From Russula earlei (taxonomy: Eukaryota > Basidiomycota > Agaricomycetes > Russulales > Russulaceae): a DNA stretch of 64,000 nt. Under the pieces are notes generated by a model, which saw only the letters and a program-made list of their open reading frames with translations, did not search any database and was not told the DNA's origin. Each line of letters starts with the position of its first letter. Within the stretch, counting starts at the first letter, position 1. Positions 56,083 to 64,000 of this stretch are shown here, piece by piece. Location of the stretch: positions 1 through 64,000 of the forward strand of contig JAGFNK010000265.1 of assembly GCA_025769875.1 (NCBI GenBank), read 5' to 3'. The translations under genes and the position numbers were made by a program.

Positions 56083-56511
56083 ATGCGAACCACATATGTT
56101 CTTGCCATACCCTGCCTCGCCATTGGCATCGCTCCATCGCTCTCGCTTCCTCAAAAGTACCCGACGTCATCAAGTTCTCTTTCCCCCCGGAAGTTGACAT
56201 TACCTAGCAGACTTGGGAATTTCAGATCCAGTCCGAACCATGAGGGGGCGCCACCATCATCATCGGACTCAAATCATGTAGTACCAAACGAAGACTCGCC
56301 AAGCACGCCACATATTGCGGTCAAGTCTTCTAGTTTCAACCGTCAGGAGGTGGTAGATCTTGTGGCCAGTTTGCGTCAAGATGACCAGAGTGTGGCCAGG
56401 CGCGGGGGGTCGCTGGAGCAAGTTCAGCAGCATTTGCAAAAGGTGTATAGGCCTTATGCATTCAGGCAAGGATTCAGTCTGACGAGGATCAACGACAACA
56501 TGCTTGACTAA
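56083..56511 (+). CDS. Putative small secreted protein
   Basis: 142 codons, uninterrupted. MRTTYVLAIPCLAIGIAPS forms a signal peptide with a probable cleavage before LPQ or nearby. The mature part has a Ser-rich linker (residues about 25-85), then a helical end (NRQEVVDLVASLRQDDQS and SLEQVQQHLQKVY). It has no cysteines after the signal peptide, so it is not a disulfide-rich effector type. Compared with the minus-strand copy, residues 25-34 are read in another frame because of compensating indels. It lies about 470 bp downstream of the CHAT remnant on the same strand. Function unknown; secretion is inferred. Confidence 0.6.
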   Translation: MRTTYVLAIPCLAIGIAPSLSLPQKYPTSSSSLSPRKLTLPSRLGNFRSSPNHEGAPPSSSDSNHVVPNEDSPSTPHIAVKSSSFNRQEVVDLVASLRQDDQSVARRGGSLEQVQQHLQKVYRPYAFRQGFSLTRINDNMLD

Positions 56512-56607
56512 TGTGATGTCAGTGTAGATTAGATAAGATCATAATAAGTCACAAATCTTATTTCAGTTTATGTGTAACAAACCAGAAATAATATTCACCT
56601 CATGTTA

Positions 56608-58380
56608 TTGCCATTTTCAGTGCACTTGGTGGAGCTTGAATTCCACCCAAATTGGCACAGAAAACCCCCTCAAACGTGCAGGATAAATATCTCCCTCAAA
56701 ACACCTTCAATTCATATGAAACCAATTGTCCCTGAATCGCCTGAATGAGGGCTAGGCAGCCCCATTGTTTTCATGAGATTTGAGTGAGAATTGGTGGAGC
56801 TGGACTCAAGCCACCTCCACATGTGTATTAGATGAATTACAACTCAAAATCATGGTCAATATCTATTATTTTGCCCTCATGTTGTACCCATGGGCTGTCT
56901 TGAGGCAGCCCCATAGTGTTTTTGACTGGGAGGAGCACCTAGCGGGAACACGAGAATGTGTTTGTTCATTCAACTGCACTCAGGTTCACACAGATGATAA
57001 GAGGACAACAGGGCAACTTTATTCAAGATGGTAGCATATACAGGTGGGAACTAAGGCTAAGGGACAGGAAAAGCACAAAAAACAGGCATATGAAAGAAAA
57101 TCTAGACATAAGAATGGGACCGAAGCTGGACAATGTGAGGTATCAAGTTGTGGTCTCCAGTGGCTGTGGTAGTGGCATGTGGTGATTTGTGAAGGATGGC
57201 CAAGGCCAGGTGTGGTGATGACGGGTGTGGTTGAGTCGTGAAGTGAGCCAAACAGGGCATGCAGAGTTTGTGGGGCAGGATGGTAATCTGGAACAATTGT
57301 CTTCTGTCCAAGAGTGAGGAAAGAGGGAGAAAGGGACGTGCAAGACGGTGGAGGCCCACTGGTAGATATGAAGGAGCAGTGAGGGTGATGGACTGGAGGT
57401 GAAAGGAGGACAGTGAAGACAAGAACAAAGGCTTGTGGAGATGTAGAGGGAGGCTGGAAAGGAGATGGGATAACTTGGTGGTGGCGATCAACAGACAAGA
57501 GAAGAGGTGTAGCAATATCATTTGCTGATGGACCTTTCTCTTTCGCAACTCAAGATGGATTGGAATGGAATAAGAGGGGGACAGAAGGATGAATTCAACT
57601 GGTCAATATGAGTGACAGTCTATGCTATTTGAACAAATTCATATCAAGGGGAGAAGGGGACAGTTAGGTTTAGTCCTGAAAATGGGGAGTGTGAGATGGA
57701 AAAGGGGGGGGGAGAACACAAAGGGGAAACATGTATGGAGTCGAGTCAAAGGCTGATCAAAGTATGAAAGGATGAGGGGGTAGTGTAGTAACTGTGTAAA
57801 AGGAAAACAAAGCCATGAGTACAGTACCTGATGCTCAAAATCAAACTCAAACTCCTGAGGAACATCTGTGAAGTGAGGACGTGGCAGCGAGGCTGTGAAG
57901 TGAAGTATGATTGTGTTCAGCATGATGCTTGGTGAAAGACACTCGAGACCGTGAGGGGTGGTCGAGGTGACACAGGGGGACATGATGGTATCAGGTGGCC
58001 TAAGGCATGTGTGCAGGATGAAAGAGGTTCGAGACTTGTCAAGACAGCAGCGAGATGTTGAGGCGAGGTGGTGGAGGTGCAAGAGGTGAAAGAGACAAAG
58101 GAGAAATGACAAGAACAGAGTGGTGATGGAAGGCATATGGAGAGGATGAAAGAGAGCTGATATGAGTGGGTAAAAGGCAGGGCATAGCATGTGCACTGAT
58201 TGGCATGGAGCAAACAGTGGAGATGTTGTCCAGGGTATTGTCAATGCTAGTGGGGCTTTTGTGGAACGAGAGTTGGTGAAGGAGAAAGAGAAAAGGAAGG
58301 GAGAGACCAGGGCATGTGGATGACGGAGGTGTGAGGTGCAGAAGTACATTTTCATGGCACAGGGATCCTCTCATGACTTT
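56608..58380. mobile_element. TIR element D, left half
   Basis: Left TIR 56608-56927 (TTGCCATTTTCAG, preceded by TTA). The adjoining 56928-57260 is the inverse of the element C interior. The rest (57260-58380) is purine-rich with low-complexity minus frames, and its right TIR is not seen. The end at about 58380 is set by the start of recognisable integrase. Confidence 0.6.
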
Positions 58381-58399
58381 GTGGCTAGCAGGATTAGTC

Positions 58400-59486
58400 A
58401 CCTTACACCTCCTGGGGGGTTAAAATTTGACCATCCCTGGTCAATCCTTGTCATGTGAGTGAGTATCATCAGCGTTGATGGCCTCATTGCCAATAGCAGG
58501 CTCCTGGTCCAAAAGTTGTGTGACTGGGATGGATGCTGGTGAGTGAGCAAAGTAAGGGATGATTCGAAATGCCATGTAGCATATTTGGGAAATTGCTCTG
58601 TCCAGCCTTGCCAGTTGGTATGCACCGTTGCGTGTATGCTTGAGTATGACCATAGGCCCAAAGTAGTGAGGCCTGGAGTTGTTCTTCAGTGCCGTGTCCA
58701 CTCCTGCAGTCCACACCAACTAAATCTCCAGGCTTAAACTCATAAGAGGAGATGGTGTTAGCAAATTCTTGCTCGAACTGTCACACAGATGTGAGATGAT
58801 TTTTGAGTATTTTGTCATGGATGGCAGCAAGGTTGTCCTCGCACATCTCCAGCTGTCAAGCATGTGTTGCAATGAGGTTGGCTGTGGACATGGGCTTGGT
58901 GAGGTCAGGGACCAGGAACGTGGCTAGAGTAATGTCAAAAGGGAGCAGAGGTTCTACTCCAAGTGCCATGTAGAAGGGGGGGTGTCTGGTGGACTTGCAG
59001 ATGGTGGTGTGATTGGCCCACAAAACATGAGGTGCCCATGTGGGCCATTTTGCTGTGTTGCCCTCGCATGCCTTGACTAGGGCTAATTGGATGGTTCAGT
59101 GCTGGCATTCAACAATGCTGTTTGTGTGAGAGTTGTAAGCAGAGATGTGGATATGATGGACTTGGTACCTCTCCGAGAGCCAATTGAGCACAGTGATGTA
59201 AGGCATGCTGTTGTCAGACGATTTCTTCAACAGTGCCCCATTGGCAGAGAACTTCTTCGAACAGGAAGGAGCAGAGAGTGCATCTGGTTTTGGTGCATAA
59301 TGCTCTCCACTCCGGCCAGGCTGTGAGAGAGCAACATGCCTGAGTTATATACCTGTACCCTGAAGCATGGGGCATAACCATGGTGTTGACGTATAATTTG
59401 CGAAAGAGTGGTGCCAGGGGAGAGACAGTGGGTGGAATGCAAATTTTGGTGGTTTGGTGGATCTGGCACTGATGACAAGTGTCCAT
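58400..59486 (-). pseudogene. Gypsy-E integrase (degenerate)
   Basis: Minus strand: CHQCQIHQTTKICIPPT (zinc-domain Cys pair, about 59480), PLFRKLYVNTMVMPHASGYR and TAWPEWRAL (core), then with stops HISAYNSHTNSIVE (third acidic residue, about 59140-59100), PFYMALGVEPLLPFDIT (about 58960), and TAGVDTALKNNSRPHYFGPM with AFRIIPYFAHSP at the end (58719-58540). This is an integrase type I know from Agaricomycete gypsy elements lacking a chromodomain. The N-terminus is cut by a family-2 LTR fragment at 59488. Confidence 0.85.
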
Positions 59487-59487
59487 G

Positions 59488-59650
59488 TGTCATGAACCAT
59501 TTCCTGGAGAGGGCCCTTGAAGGACCCTTCCTTATGAGAGGAAACCCAGCCTCTATGGTGTCACCCTGTTCACATGGACAAAAGTGGTGAGTAGAGGTGT
59601 CCACAATATCACGTGTGTGCAAGCAATTCTTGGCACAATCAACATACAGT
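59488..59650 (+). repeat. LTR fragment, family 2
   Basis: Starts TGTCATGAACCATTTCC and ends at about 59650 before unassigned sequence (59651-59695). Confidence 0.75.
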
Positions 59651-59695
59651 GACCCAAAAAACTGTTCAAATGTTTTGTACATTTTCATTGTATTA

Positions 59696-62629
59696 TTTGC
59701 TGTTTTCAGCACACTTGGCGGAGCTTGAATTCCACCCAAATCAGCGCAGAAACCCCCTCAAACATGCGGGATGAATATCTCTCTCAAAACAGCTTCAATT
59801 CATATGAAATTTATTGTCCCTGAATTGCCTGAATGAGGGCTAGGCAGTCCCATTGTTTTCATGAGATTTGAGTGAGAATTGGTGGAGCTGGACTCAAGCC
59901 ACCTCCACATGTGTATTAGATGAATTACAACTCAAAATCATGGTCTATATCTATTATTTTTCCCTCATGTTGTACCCATGGGCTGTCTTGAGGCAGCCCC
60001 ATAGTGTTTTTGACTCAAGTGTTGTGGTGTGCAACGTTGTTTCCAGTGCAATTGGAGTCGCGGCCAGCCACTCATCACCCCTCTCGCCTCTCGATTCTGA
60101 CCATCCTTCTTGTTTTTCACAGACAGAGAGGAGTGGGTTGCAAAGAGGGGTCCTATTCTGAACTCTTTCTACTACAGAGTAGCTAGGGTGTTTTTATATA
60201 CAGGAGAGAGGTACTAGAGATGAATGGCATGAAAATGAATCAAGACTGGTTGAGACGGTTGAGGCGGTCGTGAAAGGCTTGAGATGCAAACGCGTCTAGT
60301 GTGCCGAGGCGTGCATGGGCACGTGATCGGTGGCGAGGGCTGGGCGATGCGATCGAGGTCTTGATGTCGCACACAAGATGGCTTGTGGTGTGCAGTCGGT
60401 GGACTGCCTGGAACGAGAGGGAGGTGGCAAGGGATGAAAGGGAGCTGAGGTGTCAGTCTCATGTCGTGTCGTGTCGCGTTTTCGCATGTGATTTTGAGGC
60501 CAGCCATAATCTTCCTTACACCTCCCGGGGGCTTGAAACTTTGACCGTCCTCGGTCAAGCGTCTGAATGCGAGTGTTTTGAGCCTTTCACGTCTGAATTG
60601 AGGCGGCGGTTGCGGCTGCTTGTGCTGCGGAAGACGCGAAGGCGGCGATCAGCGATGGCGATGACGGAAGAGGCGAGGGCGATGGGAAACGGAGGCGATG
60701 GAGACGAGGGCGGCGGTGACGAGATGGCGGCTGCGTGGTGGTGGTGTTGTCTTGTGGCGGTGGCGGCGTGGTCATCTCCATTGCAGGTGGTGGCAGCAGG
60801 TGTGGACGAGGAGCGAAGGCATAGGCGGTGAGCATGAGTTCATAGATAGAGACGTAGGTGGCGAGGACTTGAGAAAGAGGATGCGTGGGGCGGCTTGCGC
60901 GGGGGTGGGATCTGTCGTCTTGCGGCGGCGGTGGCGGGGTCGTCTCCACTGCAGGTGTCGGCAGCAGACGTGGGCGAGAGCACGCGAACAGATGGGGAGG
61001 CGATGTGGGAGGCGGCGTGCGGTGTGCTGTTGGCATCCGCGACTGCTTCTCCTGCGGCGGTGGCTTCTGCTCCTGTTGTGGCGTGTCGTGGCTAAGTTCG
61101 TGGCCGAGGCCTTCTTGGTCTTCTGGGGTGGTGCTGGTGGCGAGGGGTTGCGACGGTGCGGCGGTGCTGGTGTCGTGCGAAACTACTAAAGCGGCGGCTG
61201 AGACTGAGAAGACTGAGGCTTAGACTGAGAAGGTGGCGGCGGACTGAGCTGGTGCGACGGTGGAGGCGGACGGGGCAGAGGCGACGACTGAGGGCGACGC
61301 AGGGGTGACGGCGGCGGTGGCTGACAAGGGCGTGGTGGCGGTGGCTTGTGAGACGGTGGTGGAGACGGCGGCGTGTGGCGCTAAGACGTCGGTGGCTGAG
61401 GCTGAGGCTACGGTGGCGGCTGACGAGACTAAGGCGGCTGGCAAGGCTAAGAGCGCGGTGGCGGCGGTTCACTGATCTGAAGCTGGGGCGACGGAGATGG
61501 CTGGCAAAACTAGGGGTGCGGTGGCGGCGGCTGAGACTGAGAAGGCTGAGGCTGAGGGCAGGGTGGAGACGGTGGCAGCTGGCGATGCTGGTGCTATGAC
61601 GGACTGGGCTGAACTGACAAGTACGGGCGAGGCTAAGACGGAGACTGATGTGAAGTCGGCGGCTGGCACGACTGAGGCTACTGTGGCAACGGACGAGGCG
61701 ACGGACAAGACTGAGGGCGACGAGACAACTGAGGGCGCGGGAGCGGATGAGACGAAGGCGGGGGTGGCAGACGAGGCTGCGAGGGCTGAAGTGGCGGGCG
61801 GCACTAAAACGTCGGTGGGTGAGGTTGAGATGGTGGTTGTGCATGGAGCTGAGACAGTGGCCATAGCAGGCGACACTGAGGGCGCGGGAGCTGGTTGGGC
61901 TAAGACGGGGACAGTGGCGATAGGCGATGTCATGGCTAAGACGGGGACAGTGGCGATAGGCAATGTCACGGCTGAGGCTACGGCAGCGGGGACAGACGAG
62001 GTGGTGATGATGGCGAATGCGGGCGATGCTGGGACGGCGAGGGCAGGTGGAGCCGAGGCGATGATGGCTGGCGAGTCGAGGATGGCGGCGGTGAACGAGG
62101 TGACGGGAACGGCGGATGAGGTGGGAACCGCAGGGACAATGGGCAAGGCAGGCGAGGCGGAGGCGATGGTGCACTGATGTAGGGATGGAGGCTGGAGCGG
62201 GCATGGGCGCAGGGTATGTGTATGGTCAGAATGGAGAGGTAAGAGGGGCAATGAGTGGCTGGCCGTCACTCCAATCACACTGAAAACAATGTTGCACACC
62301 ACAACACTTGAGTCAAAAAAACTATGGGGCTGCCTCAAGACAGCCCATGGGTACAACATGAGGGAAAAATAATAGATATAGACCATGATTTTGAGTTGTA
62401 ATTCATCTAATACACATGTGGAGGTGGCTTGAGTCCAGCTCCACCAATTCTCACTCAAATCTCATGAAAACAATGGGACTGCCTAGCCCTCATTCAGGCG
62501 ATTCAGGGACAATAAATTTCATATGAATTGAAGCTGTTTTGAGGGAGATATTCATCCCGCATGTTTGAGGGGGTTTCTGCGCCGATTTGGGTAGAATTCA
62601 AGCTCCGCCAAGTGCGCTGAAAACGGCAA
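59696..62629. mobile_element. TIR element B (non-autonomous DNA transposon)
   Basis: Inverted repeats of about 414 bp at 59696-60108 and 62216-62629. Right outer end ...AACGGCAA followed by TAA. The interior repeats element A: a family-3 LTR piece in minus orientation (60160-60355) and a GC-rich, imperfect GCTGAGRCT-type tandem repeat (60590-62200) giving Ala/Ser/Thr/Pro frames on the minus strand and Ala/Glu/Thr frames on the plus strand. No transposase motif. Confidence 0.82.
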
Positions 62630-62639
62630 TAAATCGGAT

Positions 62640-63780
62640 TCTGCCGATGAGTGGCAAGTCGCGTGTCAATTATGTGATCGGCGTGCTTGCGAAAATTGGT
62701 ACCTGGGATATCAATTGATCTTATAGATCTTATCGGAATGGGTGTGCAGCACGCAAATCTTGGAGATTTCGCGTGCGTTTCAATTGCACAGGGGTTCACC
62801 CAATTTACAAGGCATTGACATTGATGAAACCTTCTCACCAGTAGCCAGGTCCGAGTCTTAGCGACTCTTGTTCAGCGTTGGCCGCGCGAACACATTGGGA
62901 AATCAACGGACGTCTTGTCGACGTTCCTATTTGGCTCACTGGGTGATAAGATTTAGTTTTATTGGAGCAACCGCAAGGCTTCATCACACCGGACAGACAA
63001 GAAAGCTCTTCTTTGGTCTTACACAGGCCTATCGTACATGGGACTTACGTTCTCATGGAGTCCTTAGTGACTCACGTTTACATGCACGCATTCTCATGTG
63101 GGCATCGACTTAGCATGCACACATTCTCATGCGGGCTTCACAAGTCATACGCACGCATTCTCATGCGGGCTTCACGTTCATACGCACGCATTCTCATGCG
63201 GGCATCAGTTTCACGTGCACGCATTCCCATGCGGGCACTTATCTCGGCTTCGCGCTCACGCATGCTCATGCGGACATATGTCATCGCCAAAGACGCAGGG
63301 GGGATCCATTGCCATTTCCTTATCAGTTCACATCCTCTCTGCCGATGACATCATTATCTTAGGCGACCCTCGCGGTCTCGACTGCTCACATCTATGGGCA
63401 GCGCTCACATCTACGGGCACATATACATCCTTGTCTATACGCTATGAGTTGACAGATCTAGGCGAGATCGCGTCATATCTCGGGATCCGCATTACATGCG
63501 ATCGCCCGGCTAACACAGACATCGATCATTCAAGGTACATCTCGGATCTCTTCGGGATGGCAGATTCCACAACTCCGCTCCACTCCTGTAATCTCGGAGG
63601 TCTTACCTCGGGATGGCGGACATCCGTTCCACTTCTGCATTCCGCTCCGTTCCGACACTGGAAGTCCAGTTGATCAAGCACTCCAGAGATGCAACGCCTA
63701 TGGCGATTAGGCAATATATTAATGTTTTAACAGGCAGCCTCCTCTATGTGCAGATCTGAACACTTCACTGGACACTTTCC
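62640..63780 (+). pseudogene. Copia reverse transcriptase remnant
   Basis: Read with frame changes: AQGFTQ and GIDIDETFSPVAR (62790-62850), MEQPQGFITP (62962), ADDIIILGD (catalytic DD box, about 63340-63370; the usual Tyr is Ser-Ala here), YELTDLGEIASYLGIRIT (63445-63500), DIDHSRYISDL (63520-63555), GSLLYVQI (about 63731-63756). The order fits Ty1/copia RT to RNase H. A tandem repeat (63075-63275) has replaced part of the middle. At least four frameshifts. Confidence 0.85.
63075..63275 (+). repeat. Minisatellite inside copia RT
   Basis: Six to seven copies of CGCACGCATTCTCATGCGGGC with spacers of about 11-16 bases. Confidence 0.9.
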
Positions 63781-64000
63781 TGGCAGTCTCTCGACTGTGC
63801 GTTTACACGCGTTCACACGCATTCACACTTTCCTTTGCAGTCTCTCGCCTGCATACACATATTCATTTGGAGTCTTTCAACTCATTTCCTTTGGAGTCTT
63901 TCGACTCGCAGTCTCTCGACTCACCCACTCTTTAATCACTTGCATTTCACTGCAATACCTACCTCATCAAGACGTCCACCTGCTGATGGTCTTACCACAC
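63740..64000 (+). other. Second short tandem repeat beyond copia RT
   Basis: Repeats of TTTCCT(T)TGGAGTCTTTCGACT and GCAGTCTCTCGACT type. The text resembles a copia AVSRL motif expanded in the same way as the upstream minisatellite. No gene. Confidence 0.4.

Noticed and set aside
57639..58355. 238-codon minus-strand frame
   Set aside because: Low-complexity Leu/Pro/His/Ser text without motifs in the purine-rich part of a TIR element; overlapping frames are equally open.
61092..62458. Two long overlapping minus-strand frames and a 226-codon plus-strand frame in element B
   Set aside because: All are by-products of GCTGAG-type repeats. Composition is extreme, and the three frames overlap one another on both strands.
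63075..63275. Regularly spaced short repeats resembling a CRISPR array
   Set aside because: Spacers are short, variable and related to each other, the sequence is eukaryotic retroelement, and no cas gene is present. It is a minisatellite.

Overview
This window looks like a repeat-dominated stretch of a basidiomycete (Agaricomycete-type) fungal genome. The evidence is spliceosomal introns of 50-60 nt with GTAAGY...YAG borders, several Ty3/gypsy lineages (two of them carry chromodomains and two have termini suited to self-priming), a Rep/helicase Helitron, and a CHAT-domain remnant of the kind that is abundant in mushrooms. I see no rRNA gene, no convincing tRNA gene and no conserved housekeeping gene. 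The only non-transposon coding candidates are a small secreted-protein gene and a neighbouring CHAT pseudogene, both present twice in inverted orientation. Layout, 1-25 kb: an old minus-strand gypsy element (Gypsy-A, 1-3469 and 13984-15803) is split inside gag by a nearly complete plus-strand gypsy element (Gypsy-B, 3470-13978; two 828-bp LTRs, GTTCT target duplication). Gypsy-B is itself cut in RNase H by a solo LTR of its own family (10142-10967). Then come a gag fragment of a third lineage (15850-16948), a pair of solo LTRs nested head-to-head (18121-19889), and a decayed chromodomain gypsy element with an extra zinc-knuckle ORF downstream of pol (20345-25270), broken by three solo LTRs. 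Layout, 25-39 kb: mostly unrecognised sequence and layered solo LTRs. The best nest is 32466-34995, where three further LTR insertions can be peeled out of one LTR using target-site duplications (GTACC, CAGTG, CTTG). The CHAT/secreted-protein block at 28.3-29.6 kb lies here on the minus strand. Layout, 39-49 kb: a GC-rich, pyrimidine-rich segment with many intron-like modules precedes a Helitron gene (42958-48470). Its 5' end is built of tandemly duplicated phase-0 exons, followed by a Rep nuclease exon and a Pif1-like helicase separated by a frameshift. Two inverted copies of a 387-bp LTR-like repeat flank this block. Layout, 49-64 kb: a family of non-autonomous elements with roughly 350-420 bp terminal inverted repeats that target TTAA/TA (49979-51287, 51354-54583, 56608-about 58380, 59696-62629), the second CHAT/secreted-protein copy (55143-56511, plus strand), a degenerate gypsy integrase (58400-59486, minus) and a decayed copia reverse transcriptase in which a short coding motif has expanded into a minisatellite (62640-63780). 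Most boundaries rest on TG...CA termini plus exact flanking duplications read by eye. Protein family calls rest on recognised motifs, without any database search.
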